The notes below the pieces were generated by a model that saw nothing but the letters and a program-made list of their open reading frames with translations, searched no databases and was not told the DNA's origin. A program made the translations under genes and the position numbers. Source: Pristionchus mayeri (lineage: Eukaryota > Nematoda > Chromadorea > Rhabditida > Neodiplogasteridae). From it: a DNA stretch of 64,000 bases. This document shows positions 36,242-57,200 of the stretch, one piece after another (within the stretch, counting starts at the first letter, position 1; each line of letters starts with the position of its first letter). Location of the stretch: contig BTRK01000006.1 in the NCBI GenBank assembly GCA_036245805.1, positions 34,662,901-34,726,900 of the forward strand, read 5' to 3'.

Positions 36242-38403
36242 CCTGCAGGACATTCTCTGTGTATCGTGATGATCCCCTTGCGAAGTCTGAGGCTACAACG
36301 ACGGTTCCCCCTCACCGTAGATAGACGTCGTAGTCGGGGAAGCTGAGATGGCGTCGCTGGGCGACAGTGTACTTGAGGAGCGTCAGCGAGGTGTCGTCCG
36401 TCTGGTGGTCGATGACGATGGACGACTCCACGTCGCTGTCCATCGACATCGCACTGAAGATGAAGAATATGTAACCATTGAGATTCTACCCGTTTCATAC
36501 ATTCAGAATGATTTTGCAAATACTTCTATAAGGGATAATAAGTGAATAAAACAAACGAGTCATCGTCTGATTCCTCGGAGTCCGAAATGGGAAGGGCGTT
36601 CACTAGAGGAAGCTGGCTGCAAGGAAATAGATGAAATTAACAGCATCTGTTTACTTTGTTGTATGAAAATGCCCATTGATTCTGGATTAGCACGACAAAT
36701 TCCCCCCCCCCCCCCCCGAGTAAGCTAACTGCCCTTCTCAAGTTCAACCTCTCGCTCATCCCAAGTGTGGGAGACTCACTACTAAGTGAGACGGGATTAG
36801 CTGAACCTAGCCTATAGTCATACTAACTTGCGGGGTGCTGGGGCAGGTACAACATGTGCGTTGGCGCGTCTTTGGGCAGAAACTCGATTGTCCTTCGCTT
36901 CTTCCTCGTCTTCGGAATCCGGAAATCCTTCGAAGTCGAGAGCTTCTCGCATGATGACATACTCGATTCCCGAGGGAGGATCACGAATATGGAGAACCCG
37001 ATTGCGAGGAGATTCCCTGTACCAACTATCGAAGGCAATTATCGCCTTCTTCTCGTCTTCATCTACTGGCATCTTCTCATCTTCATCCTCAGTCGTCTCC
37101 TCATCTGAGTCGTCTTCGCTCCCTTCGTATGCGGCATCTTCACATTCCGATTCTTCAGAATCACTGACGACATCATTGGATTCAGATTCCTCCTCGAAGA
37201 CATCGTCGTCCATCTCACTGTCGGATGCCTCCTTCTCTTCGATCGCTTTGCCTCCATCAACACCTCCAATCTCTTCATCCACTTCTTCACTCTCATCCTC
37301 GTCATTTCTCTGCAGTGCAATCTCCACACACCCGTCCATCTTCTCGCTTTCTCCAGAAGCATTCTCAACGTCGTCAGCTGATTCCTAAATATTTTTGATG
37401 ATAGCACTACATAGAGGAAGAGCAAGAATGCAAGTGAGGCGAATTTCGTCTTCACCAACCGCCTTCTGTTCTGCGTTTTGTCGACTGAAGAATTGACGAC
37501 TTGTAGCATAGAGCATCAGAGCGGCATTGTAAGAAAAGAGCGTAACTGAAAGCACGTCATTCTTCGATTGCCTAACTCGTGTCTGAGAGATCTTACTGTA
37601 CGAAATGTATAAATATTTCTATTCTCCTGCTTACATTCATCTGTTCATGTGTACCTATTGTAATCATATTTCCTGTGATGTGTGTCTCTCTACGTAAGAG
37701 ATTGCATTGAATGCATGTGAGCTGTGACGTCTCCTTCCTGTGGATTGACGAGGCAGAGAGGAGCGAGCTAATATCCTAATATAAATGTGCTTTCTCGATG
37801 GTCACACCTCCCTTCTCACTAACACATCGGAAATGGGGAATTATGGAGAAGAGGGAGAAGCTTATTGATCGAGCCTATAACTACAATTTGTAGGTGTTTA
37901 GATAGGACTCTCAAAGCAGGCAATCGAAAGAGTCAGCGAGCCTCGACAATTCTGTTGAACTTTTGTTTACTCATGGAGAAGTGGAATAGCGGAAGCTGGA
38001 AATGAAAAGGAGATGATGATGGTTGTGCAGCGATGCCTTGCGGCGCATTCATTTATTTGCCTATCGTTTGCAATTAAGAAGAGAGGATAGAAAGGATGAG
38101 GATGGATCCATCAGAAAACGCTAAAACGCATCTATTCAGAGATGAATAGTTGACATCTGGCAGTAACACTTTCAAATGATCGAACATACTAACTGCCCAT
38201 TCTTGCATGTTCTCGTGTTTACAAAATTGCAACTGACCAAAAAAGTGGCAGATTCCATCCCAGACAATGCGTGCGATTCTCAACAGCTTCCCACGATGAG
38301 TTATATCTTGCATCTCGGGTAGAGATTCTTCAGTCATTTGTCGACGAGCATGACGTCGTTTCCTGATCACAGTCGACGATGGGAACTTACGCCGAGTTCC
38401 CAT
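35723..38403 (-). CDS. Unrecognised acidic protein, probably nuclear
   Basis: I do not recognise the family. The start MGTRRKFPSSTVIRKRRHAR (38403) is strongly basic. The first exon continues IARIVWDGICHFFGQLQF and CKHENMQEWAV, with a good donor GTATGT after an extra A. It joins in phase to the exon starting at 37545, TLFSYNAALMLYATSRQFFS. Next comes a large acidic exon (about 37385-36825) rich in Asp/Glu/Ser, with a conserved-looking patch AIIAFDSWYRESPRNRVLHI and RDPPSGIEYVIMREALDFEG. Further exons give LPISDSEESDDDS (36610), VAQRRHLSFPDYDVYLR (about 36320) and the three terminal exons that are duplicated at 31858-32360. TAA is at 35723-35725. A run of about 17 C (36702-36718) sits in one intron. 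Basic N-terminus, acidic centre and KRRR near the end suggest a nuclear protein; this is inference. Confidence 0.75.
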
Positions 38404-39387
38404 CACCTGAACAGATGGAGATGATCGAACGAGCAATTATCGAGCAATCAGGAAAGCAGATTTCTGAAGGGGGGGGGGTGCATTATTCGGAAGCGAGTAG
38501 TGCAACAATTTAGGGAGTGAACTGGTAGAGAAATGGATGGAGTGAATGAGAGGGGGGAGGAGTGGAGGGAGTCCTCCTTTCATTCTCTTTCTCTTCCTTC
38601 GCCTCGCTCCTCTTCTCATCTCGCATGGACGACAATCTTCTTTGGGTGAGAGCAGTGAGATGGATAGAACACAAGTCCGCAGGAGGGGAATAGAAGGGGA
38701 ATGAGGCAGAAAGGGAGAAGGGCTCCCCCCTTCTCTTCCGCTTTTTGACGACCCATCAAATTCACCTAATTTGGTATCGATCTAGCCCGGAAGGGGCGTT
38801 TCTGGAGAACCGCTGGAACTTCTTATGCACAACAATAAAAATATGCAGAACGAGAAAAGTTCTCATGCAAAAATTTTTTATGTCTTTTTAGTATCTCCAA
38901 GCCGGCTACTCTCCTAGCCGAATTTGAATTTTGAAAAAAATAATTTAATTAATTACGTTTAGAAAGACGCTCCTTTGTGGGAACCTGCGCGCGCGGCCTT
39001 CCCGCGTCGCGGTTAAAACGCCATTTTAAAGTTTCAAACCCGCGGTGCCCCGATGGTCTCACATGGAATCCTCCTCTCTCTACGCTCGCTCTGATCATCG
39101 GTCTTCGACTCTCCATCTGTGATAACTTTTGTCATATTTAGCGTTGCTTCCGGGCGGAACTCGTCATCATTTATCATATCTCGCAAACATTTCCCGTTCC
39201 GCGAGTGTTTGAGAGTGCGCGGCTGCGAGATCGAAGCGAGTGGCCGAGGCCAAAGGCCGATTCCAGCACTCTTCTCTACTTATTCAACTCGCGTCCTCCC
39301 ATTGATTCCGATGCTCTTTTGTGTATTCTCGGCATTATCCTGTCTCTCTTGTTGCATAATTGTCCGTAACCTCTTCATTCCTATAGG
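38404..39387. other. Divergent intergenic region before V-ATPase subunit A
   Basis: No gene seen. A GC-rich stretch with CGCG runs (38990-39060) follows an AT-rich block with a TTAATTAATTA core (about 38940-38955). An acceptor-like CCTATAG at 39381-39387 abuts the ATG of the V-ATPase gene, consistent with a 5'UTR intron or trans-splicing. It likely contains the promoters of both neighbours. Confidence 0.55.
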
Positions 39388-46918
<7,531 letters not shown>

Positions 46919-47840
46919 GAGATCTCCGCTCCTTCGTTTATTTTCTGAGCAATAATTTACATCTCTCAAGTTTGTGACACAAAAGCTATAAGACATTCCT
47001 TCGCTCCACTCCCCTCTTAATATTGTGATAGTCCTCCCTCTTCTCGTTAGTCGTGGCTCTCCGAGCACACTCGCCACTCACTTGTAATGGTCACTCTACT
47101 CATCGAGTTTGTTGTTAATCCCCTACTCTGTCTTCTTCCCATGCACACGAGCCAGATTTACATCATTCCACGTTTTCGATAGCGACTGTATACGTAGTAG
47201 TACTGTAAAGTTAAATTGTGTAGACAAAGATACGAATATATACTGTAGAGTCATCAAATTGAGCGCGCGCTCGTCGCCTGCAGAATCATTGTATTATTGA
47301 GAGCTCGATCGAAAAGTATTGATCAATAAAAATTTGAAAAAATGGGAGCAGACTAATTCTGGTGAATAAACAACCTAAAGATTTGTGTCAAAGCAGACAT
47401 GCATACGTTACGGGACTATTCTCCTGCATTGGAAGGCCAACAACATGCCTCGTGTTTTCATTACATAGAGAATTGCGTAATTTCTTTCATTGTCTAAATC
47501 AATACTCTTTTTTTCCATTGATAAAGAGGAAGTGGAATGAATGAAGCAAGTGTCCTTTTGTAGCATCGTTCTGCTATTCGTAAGTAATTAATTCGTGATT
47601 TGGGAATAAAATTTATTTCATTTATTAATTAGGAATACGCTTTGAAAGTAATCATAAATTATCATGGCAGATTTTGACTATAGTAGGATGACTGGTAATC
47701 CGATTATCATAATAAAATAAATACAACGTGATAAATATTAAGTTAGACGACCTTGTACGCTGAGAGTAATCTACTGATTATAAGGAGGCGAAGAAAACGC
47801 AAGTTGAATGAGATACTAGAAATTGTCTTCTAGTGGTCCT
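46919..47840. other. Convergent 3' intergenic region
   Basis: Lies between the V-ATPase A stop and the lipase maturation factor stop on the other strand. It holds the likely V-ATPase poly(A) signal (AATAAA, 47325-47330). AT-rich TTTATT motifs at 47612-47627 would read as AATAAA on the minus strand. No gene seen. Confidence 0.6.
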
Positions 47841-50800
47841 TCAAATGAAGAGCGAGAGCAGTACTCCGAAAGCAGTTGTACTCCTCACGAAGGTGTTCTG
47901 AGGCAGTTGACGAGCCTCAAAATTGAATATGATGATGTGAAGATTTGGATATTTAGATCAACGTGATTTCACCTGAGTGTGGAGTTGATCGATAGCCTTG
48001 TCAATGGGGCCAGTCTTGTACGCCTTCGTAGTGATCAACGAGTTCTGCGCAAGGAACTCGAGAATAGCAGGAGAGTCCTGTAAGTAGTTGTTAAAATACA
48101 TCTTCGACCAAAGCCCTTTCATCTTCATTTCAACCCTTAATCAGCAACAATCTTCATCACTCACCTTGGTCATCGCGGGCATGTACTCGTGCTGAAGGGA
48201 ACGCGTCCACCAGACCCTTCAATTATTTCGAGTTATTTCTTACACTTTTCGTGTAAACCAATTTGGTTCTTTCATGTTCCAAGTAACAGATTTTTTTCTA
48301 AATTCACTTCGTGTCAGGCTTGGCGAATCTGTAAGTGTAGAGCTGAGCACGGACGAAGGTCAGAGGCTCCTTCTTGTTCGTGAACGGCCAATTCTTCAGT
48401 TGACCAATGACTGAAATGAGAGGGTCACTGGAGGACGGGCATTGAACGCTGCAAGCCATCATGCCTAAAGCATTTGAGAGATTTATTTCCCTACGCTCCC
48501 TAGTCAGCCATGCAATCACTGTTCTCACCATTGGCATCGTTGTTGAGGAGTCGATTGACGAGAGAGAGGAACCAGGGATTGTGCTGGTAGGTGCCGAGAG
48601 CAGCGAACCACATCTGCCAGTCGAGACGGGGCTGGTGAGGCACTGAAGAAGAGGCCATCAGTAAAAATAATCGCTTTGCTATCGAGTTTTTGCATGATAA
48701 AGGGAAATGAACGTAAAATTGAGAAAGTACTCACGAACGACAGCAGGGGCGGTATTGACGTTTCCTGGTTTTGCGAAGAACTCGATCTCCTTCCAGGGTC
48801 CATTGGGAGCGTGCGATCCCTCGATGACAATCTCGGGACGACCCTCCACTCCCGTCATTCTGAATTACATTCCATTGTTAGGTTCTCCTCTTCCGAGAAT
48901 CCCCTGCATCCCAATCCCTGAATTATTTTAGAACGATTAGATATGTTAGCGTACCTTCTGAAGAGTCCGTAGGAATTAGTGAACTGGAAGTTTTTGGTAC
49001 GAGAGTGAATATCGCGGAGGATGTCGGGAATGCGATTGGAGGCAGCGTCGTCGATGACGGTGAATGGAACCTGAATTGACGATAAAGTTGTAGTAGAAAG
49101 ATTTTCGATGGTCAAGGAAAAAGGGGTGAACTACTAACGAAAGAAGTCCAGAAGAGGAATGATCCGAAGAAGAGGACGAAGAAGGCGTGACGACCAGTGG
49201 CTCCGAAGATGCCTCCTAAACAACATTTGATTTGAACCAGATTGATTTCAGATTCAACCCAACAGTCATGTTCATTATAGTGTGTACCTCCACTCTTCTG
49301 GACGGCCTTCGTCTCGTTTTTCTTGTCTCCCTTTCCTTTTCCCTTCTTCGACTTGGGCTCAGGAGTCTGCGCAGTGGCAGTGCTCTGCTTCCAGACGCTG
49401 AAGCAATAAAAGAAATCATAGTTTCACTATTGATTTTGCTAGCCTGGATACTCAGGAGAAGTTTTTATACTTCCTGATATCCTGATGAACCCATACGAAT
49501 CATAATCATTGTCTCTGGACACATACGTCACGAGGAACTCGATGAAGACGAGGACGAAGGCGAGGATGGCGACGTGCACGAAGATAGAAGTTCCAATCTT
49601 CGTCAGCTTCTCGAATTCACCCTTCGAGAACGCTGAAATCACACAGAGAGATCTAGCGCACCTTCTAAGAATGCATATTCAATGGACTCACTGATCTTGC
49701 TGAGTACGGTATTCGTCTTGGGATCGAACTGGATTCCGAACATCATCGCCCAGTGGACTGCTGCTGCTCCGAAGACAGCGACACTCACGATGAACTCGAG
49801 GAAACGACGACCGAATCCACGACCACGAATGGCAGAAGAAGTGTAGCCTCCTGAAGGAGAGGGATGACACTAGGTTGAGCATTTTCTGAATTGTCATTCC
49901 TGGTAGGAGATATTGTACAGAAAGGGGAAGCATTCTGCTCGCCTTCAAGACAGGCTGCGCAGAGCAGAGCGAAGTGGATGTTGAAGAAGTTATAGTTGCC
50001 AGTGGCCATGATACCCAGCATGAGAACGATCTGAAGAGGAATGGATGATTACTGGAGAGAGAGAGATCTTTCGCCTCTTCCATCTCTAGTGCGTACATTG
50101 GGAATGGCGGCGATGGCTCTTAGCATGGGGATGGGGAGGAGGAACATCGGAGGGAGGTAGATCTCGACGAAGAAGGTCAGGGCGACTGAGAGACGACGGA
50201 ACCACTCGGGCTGCTGATGGGCGAACCAAGCGAGAGGAGTCGGAAGACACTGGGTCTCGAAGTGGATATCCAGGGCTGAAATGAAGCCGTCGGAGTGAAT
50301 CGAATGGTCGGGATGATCGATTTCACGGTCAATATGAAGTCGAATATTAGTGATATTATGTTGAAATTCTTACCGGTGAGTCCCCACCAGGTGGGGCACA
50401 GCGACTGCAGTTTGACGATTCCCGATGCGAACATGAGACGAGCGGCGAGGAAACGAACGAGATACGTCGACATCTGAATCAGATGACGTCGTGTTGAGGG
50501 TTACTGTAGACTCGTGATGCTCACCAGATCCGCGGGGGAATTTCCAGTGGCAGCGACGACGACCATCAACCACCCCGCCTCGAGGAGAAGTGAATCCCAT
50601 TGGAAGAAGAGGAAAGTGTCGCCGACCTGCAAGGAAGAGGATTGATACTCGATGAGGGGTTGAGTGGATGGAATGAGGAGTGATTCTAACCCTGACGATG
50701 GAGAGATAGAGAAGGACGAGGAGAAGGTAGAAGAGGAAGTTGCGAGTGGCACGAATGGCAATAGTGCAGATGGAGAAGAAAACACCGAGAAGGGCGATGA

Positions 50801-51550
50801 TCTAAATTGCCCCTTCTACAATTTGAAAAGGATGACTAATGTTTCATCTGAGGAATGCTGAAATGGCATTGTAGTCACAAGCATCCAACGTCAAGCCATT
50901 ATTGATTGATTACAGATATACCATTACCTGAATACACCTGCTACAGTACCTGGAGTGCAGAGGAGGGCTTGATCGATAGTTGATGGGAGAGAACGAACAC
51001 GAGGGGAGAAATACAGTTCAGAGGGTCAGAAGCATCTCAATATTTCCAGTGTATCTAGCAGTAGCACATTAGTCTTTCCTCTCTCGGTTTGCTAATTCGA
51101 CTCGACTATCGTGTAATTCATTGATCCAATTAACAGTCTCTTACCACATTTCTCGATTTTCGCAGCTACAGGGGCTATTCCCGACTCGCCGTAGAGAGCT
51201 GAAAAGGCGAAATGTACTCCTTCAAGGCCGATTATGCGAACGGTTAGCAGACGAATCGGTTAACCCTACTCGTCCTTGATCGCTAGAAGAAACTTAGATT
51301 GCATCTCTGGCCTACTTCCTAACTATCACTCGAGATATTGAGAGGGAAACTCTTTGAAGGACTCCCTTATCGATAATAAACAAGAGTCATTTGGTGCAGT
51401 CGCACGTATCCAAGTGTTAGACACGACTTGATAAGACTATCTCTGACCAGGGATTTGGTAGTAGATGGAAGAGAAGGCGATGAGGTAGACAATCGACTGT
51501 CCGACCAACAAGAGTCGTTTCACTCGTTGCGTGTCCATCAAATAGACCAT
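47841..51550 (-). CDS. Lipase maturation factor family protein (LMF)
   Basis: ER membrane protein needed for folding and export of dimeric lipases (family knowledge). The start [20 protein letters not shown] with YLIAF (51550) is taken at the first Met of the exon. Exons then give [77 protein letters not shown] with [53 protein letters not shown] and further helices near 49800 and 49600. A Lys-rich linker [14 protein letters not shown] follows, then the soluble C-terminal LMF domain: [80 protein letters not shown] and a final [10 protein letters not shown]... ending LSLFI with the stop at 47841-47843. The W-x-E-I-E-F and [10 protein letters not shown] signatures are diagnostic. It is closer to LMF2 or LMF1 only by guess. 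Confidence 0.92.
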
Positions 51551-51984
51551 GGCCACTGGCTAGATTACCTGCCATTTTGAATATATGAAACAGTGAAAAC
51601 AAAAGTTGAAGCGAAAGGTATGTAGGATGAGATGGTTTGCAGTCAAACTGCAATCAATAAGAAAAGGATGTCAAAAGAAGAGAAGCCTAGTAGGGTAAAT
51701 GGAACCCGGTCGGATAATTTGAATGCAGAGAGGAGGCGAACGAAGCTAGAGAGAGTAATAAGCATCTAATGAGGGGATTTGGAAAGACAGAAGGGCACGG
51801 AGAGGGAGAGGGTCAACCCAAGCCATTTGAATCTTTCTCCTGCTAAACGCAGTAGCAATGCGTCATCAAACCACACTATCGTATCGAGAAATATTTATCA
51901 TGGAGAGATGAAAATTTGCTCGCATTCGGTTTATAGAATGCAATTGATCTCTAATGAAACTTTTTCGGCTTTTTCTAATGAAAA

Positions 51985-52034
51985 ATGGAGAAGGGTGCCG
52001 AAAAACAATTGTCTTTTCAATCGTTGTAGAGATA
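51985..52034. repeat. 50-bp direct repeat, copy 1
   Basis: Identical to 52215-52264, with starts 230 bases apart. Flanking bases differ, so this is a short local duplication. Confidence 0.85.
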
Positions 52035-52214
52035 ATGAAACTACTAAAATTAAGCAGCAAAGACAGCGTACAGTGGAAAAATCATTACTCAAGAAGAGCT
52101 CATTTTTTCATTTTGTTCTTCTACTCTGGATATTTTATTGTATTTCCGTAAATACCCAATCCTCTTTTCAAATCTAATCAGTACGATAGAGCACGCACAA
52201 ATCTTAATCTTTCC

Positions 52215-52264
52215 ATGGAGAAGGGTGCCGAAAAACAATTGTCTTTTCAATCGTTGTAGAGATA
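52215..52264. repeat. 50-bp direct repeat, copy 2
   Basis: Identical to 51985-52034. Likely arose by local copying; no terminal inverted repeat or coding content recognised. Confidence 0.85.
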
Positions 52265-54265
52265 AATGACAACTTTGAGATGCGGAGAAGGAGGATGAAG
52301 ATAATGAAAACGTGGAATATCTACAGTTTACAATACGTGTGGGAAAACTTTAGCCTAGAACAACTTCAAGATGTAGTCTGGAAAAGTGCAAATCAAGTGA
52401 AGCGTATGATGGCTGGTATTTCAAAAGTTATCCAAATCTAATAAGCTGAGCTTCAAATCGAAGGAAAGGAGAGCAAGAAAAGAGCAGTTATATGCGGTCA
52501 TCATTATGTTTCATTGGGCGTTTGCACGTTTCAATCCGTTAGTGATAACGACCTTATCATTCTAATTTTCCTCGAAGACGTGCTATAAAAAGCGCCCTTT
52601 CCTATCACTGACCATTTTGCGAGAAGGTTCAATCTGATACCAACTGACTTTCGTTACTACACTACATCTCGTTCCAGAATGCTTCGGAATTTCACTTGAT
52701 CTCAACAGATTTTTTTGGAAATCAAAATTTCGGAAAAATAAGACTGGATAAACTATCCCATATTGTTCATAGCCGCTTCTAAGAATCTACCTACTTCTTA
52801 CTAATACATTTCCAGCTGAATATTCTGAACTTCGGGCACACAGTTTGATCAACTTTATTCGTCGAAAGAGTTGTGAAAGACTGATGAGCAACGAAAAGTG
52901 CGGTACAATTCAACGGAAATTTCACTGGGTAGATCATAATTATTATACAATGAACATAATACATTTAAGCAAAATGAATATGACATGAATATGACAAAAT
53001 GAATATGACACAAACAATTTTTTGAAAAATTACGATCTTTTGGAATGTGATAGGAGAGCAACCGCTAGACGTTCTATCAAGGTAAAAGATAATAGTAATC
53101 AATTGATTAATCGAAGAAAGACCAGAGAAATCGCAGTGATGAGAAATCTGAAACGGTCCAGATGCTGCTGTGCTCTAATTCTTCCGAGTGATTTCGTAAT
53201 TTTCAGATGATGTTCTCACGTTAAAATGTACCTGTTCGTTGTTACGCCGTTCGATATACTGGGGAAGTCATTACAGAGTTGGCCGGAGCATATACACATG
53301 TTCATCGAGCGATTCGATGATCGACCTGAAGAAATCATCTTAGGGCAGGCTAACTTCATATCATGAAACATTGGTGTGTCTTCGCTCAACCGTTTCTACC
53401 ACCACTCAGGAGCATTCTATGGATAGTTCTTTCATTCATAACTATCCTCACTTGCTAGATGGGGCGGCAGTAGTTGTCGCATGCTGACACTCAAACATTC
53501 GTGATCTGCTTCTGCAATATATCATTCCTGTATTCTCCCCGTTCCCCACTCTGGAAATGTCACTTCTCACACTTATTTTCAGCTTCTTTCAACTCGGAAT
53601 CTTCCTCTCCCACTGCTCGGCACTCTCTCACTCTCGCCTTCTCTCTCATCGCGACTTCTGTCCAACATGTGGATTTATGAGTGCGGATCCGAGGGGCGAG
53701 AGAGGAGAGAGAGGCTGATTTGTTGCTCTTCGCCAGAGACGAATTCAGCCTGTGTATTCTTACTCCTATGACTCACTTCTGTGTAACTACTGGGTGTTCT
53801 ACATCCTCATTGTTCTAATTATCAAGAGGGAATTCTACTAGATGAAGTGGATATCCCATTGTAGATGCTAGTGAGGATTATGCGGAGAGGAGATGTGGGT
53901 GGCTTGCCTTGCAAGTCCCTCATGAGATTCCAAATTGGGCGCGTGTGTGAACTGAGCTGACGATGATAACTTGGAGAGGCGCAAATGTGATTACTCCCAG
54001 AAGAGAGGAGAGAGAGAGAGAGAGGCGAGGAAGCAGGAAGAGAGATATCCTTACGCGTCCCTGCGCACACAAGCTAGTGCCAATGGTCTCATCTATATTA
54101 TCAACAGTGTTGATTCAACACGCTATCTTACCCATTATACGTGTCGTAACATGACTAAACGACAACAAGGAACGCTATGCAGCATTCAGGATACATTCTA
54201 CACAAATCCATTCAAATGGTCTCATATTCTGGTGGAATAGAAGGATAAATCAACAGACGATGTGG

Positions 54266-57200
54266 TGATGAGGGGGGCATTCGATGAGTGTGTCGAAATA
54301 CGCCCGAGATGCATCCGCGGATGATGTTACTCCCTATTCGTTGACCTGCAATTCAACCAATGATTAACCATTCCATTTACTCATGTACCAGCCTACAGCT
54401 GTTATAGAAATATTTCAAGTGAATGCAGCTCAATTCTCGTAATCTGTTCTGCCTAATGTGTGAACTTCCTTTTTTCTCGTGTCTGCTTCGACTACTTCAG
54501 AATGCATATCGCCTCATGGGGTCGCACTACTTTTTGCCCCTGCCCTCTCTGCTGTCACCTATTCGCCAATTTCGTCCCTTTCGGTGTCCTCGAATGAATT
54601 TGTCATCGGGAGCAAACAAAGGAAGGCGGCTAACGAGACCCAGATTATCTCGTGTCTGCTGTGTGTGTGGTGACACCTGATCCCTCGTTTCGATCCTCCC
54701 TTGAAGCAGTCCCTTGCATCCCTGCATCACTCCCCAAGATGTCAAGGTTCACCCAAACCCGCCCGCAAAATAAAGAAGAGGGGCAAAAACAGTGCCATTT
54801 CGGCGAAATGAGGGGAATCTCCAACCGCATTTACCTAATCTCCTCTTTCTCTATCTTGTCACACTGCGGGATTTCCCGCTCTCACGGATATGATGGATGA
54901 TGTTTTACACAGACAGGAGTGCTCTTTGACACCGCCCTTCCTGCCCTGTCCCTCACTCATACCGGGATAAATTGTGGAAAGCGATCCCTCAACATCTGCG
55001 CCTCTCTCTCTCTCTCCGAAGTCTCCCTAGGGGTGGTCAGCCTCGAGTAATATTCGGTCGGGGGATTCACTCCCTTCCTTCTCCTCCCTTTGTCAGAGAC
55101 TGCGAACATTGCGTGACTGTTGGCAATGATTGGCGGACGAGGGAAACGTCCCGCTTCCACAGCATTCCCAATGAGAGACAACCATCGATAAACTACTAAC
55201 GAATGACTAAGGATGCAATTTGCCCTATTGGATACGGAGTGATTTGAGGGTGAGATGATAGGTGAGAGTAGGAGAAGACTGACCTGCGAGAATCTTCGGT
55301 TCGATCACAGTGATGCAGAGGGCAGCTGGACAAGGAACGATCCCGATTCCCTAAATGACGCATTTCGAAATCTTCGATGACTCATCAACTCCAAAACAAT
55401 GATTCGTTCTGATTCGTGAACATTTGGCCAAAAATCTCACAGGTCGTGTCGTCGAGTGGTCAATGTGGTAGCACTCATCGCTGAAGTTCGCAGGTGTGTA
55501 GTACAACTGCAAGTATTCATCTCCTTCCAAGTATCGAACACAACGTGTGCATCGTGTTCATTGGATTGTTTATCTGGATCTTCCCTCGAATCGGAAGCCC
55601 TATCTCCCGCACATATGTATTTGTGTATCGTCGTTGACACTAGCTTCTCATGCCGAGGGAGGCAAGAGGCTCAATTCCCCATGGGCAAGACTTGTGTCCC
55701 TCCACTGGCGCAATTTTTTTTCGCCACACACCCTAAACTGGTTGACTAGTCTCATGGAAATTCAGTACCCTCTTCCCCAGTTCATTCACTCCTCTTAATT
55801 GGATCCCACAATGCAGACAAACATTTTGATTATCTTTAGAAGGTTAGCTTCATCAAAAATCTCAATTCGAGGTCGAGGCGCGAAGAAGTCAAAAAGGCGC
55901 TGCGGATGTGAAAATAGACTAGGAATTCAAACCTCCGAAGGGTACTTAAGAAATAAGAAGAAGAAGGATAAGAGGAGGGAGAGAAAAGGCAGCATTTCGA
56001 GTGGAATTCACCCGAGTTTCGAGATTCGTTTCGCACTCTCCATTGGTTGAATCTTCCCTATGCTTGAGTTAAAATTGAGCTCTGCTTTTCCATTTTCTCC
56101 GTCTATCAAGCTTCAGAAACGATTTTTTTGCACCGACGCCAAATTTCAGATCTATTCGATGAGATAAGCGAGCGAATCAGAAGATGGTTGAAATAGAGCT
56201 GACCTCTTGCAGATAACTCCAGTGGTGGAGGAAGTCCTCTGACATGCAACTGTAGCACATCCTCGTCATCGATCTACAATGAGAGATCGGTGAATGAATC
56301 GATGAGGGAATGAGAACGAGAAAGGACGACCGGACCCATGTATTGACGAGGAACTTAAGAAACATGAAAGAGAGGAAGAAGGAGATCACAGACAAGACCG
56401 AGAGGCAACGGAGCGAGATAATGAAGACTAACGAGATAATAAAAATAAGAAGGTGGTAGTGAATAGTAGTATTGTGCATCAGTCAGGCGTTGCATGCTCG
56501 AAAACGTATGAAGAGACGGATGAGATGCAGATGGGAACGGGACACTACACTGTGGCTGACCCCGTGAAGGAGAGTTTGGACCTTGTATCGTATGAGTACG
56601 AGGTGTCCACGTAGGAATGGATGCTGTGAGTGGAATGAGAAGGAGAGAAGAGGGAGAAGAAGAAGGAGATCAGCAGGAGGGCAGACACCACAGAGACTGC
56701 AACACCATTTGTTATTTCTAGTTTCCCTTCGGCATAAGAGTGCTTCATCAAGTATAGAACGTGTTATAGATATTCCCAGAGTTTATCCCGCTCAATCTAC
56801 CAGAATTGTAGCTGTAAAACCATTAAAGATATGAAATGCAGAAGGAAGTGAATTTGTTCAGTTCTCGTATTTTTCTGTTTCGATACTTCTTCCTCTCTCC
56901 ATTCGGAATGACCTCTGCTCTCCGCGGATCCCGCTAATTCTAGCATGCACTGCTCTCAGCCGAAGTCGCGAGATGCGGAGAAGCAGCACATAAGACGATG
57001 GAGAGAAGAGAGGGAAGAGAAGGGACGATGACCACCCCGACCACGATTGACTGCAACGAATGAGTTTAGAGGGAGGAATAAGTGAACATGAAACAAAACG
57101 AGAGTCTACTCCGTAATCCTCAGAGATCACACGAAAGAGTGCACATGTGGGGATTCGGATATCAAGTTTAGGGATGAGTCGGAGAAGGCGTGGCGATAAT

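Larger units (their letters stand above)
51551..53800. other. Intergenic, AT-rich, with a 50-bp direct repeat
   Basis: No supported gene. A 50-base segment starting ATGGAGAAGGGTGCCGAAAA occurs at 51985-52034 and again, identical, at 52215-52264. Other open frames here look like chance. Confidence 0.55.

Noticed and set aside
36828..37388. 186-codon Ser-rich plus-strand frame
   Set aside because: It is the antisense of the acidic exon of the minus-strand gene; GAA/GAT codons read backwards give Ser.
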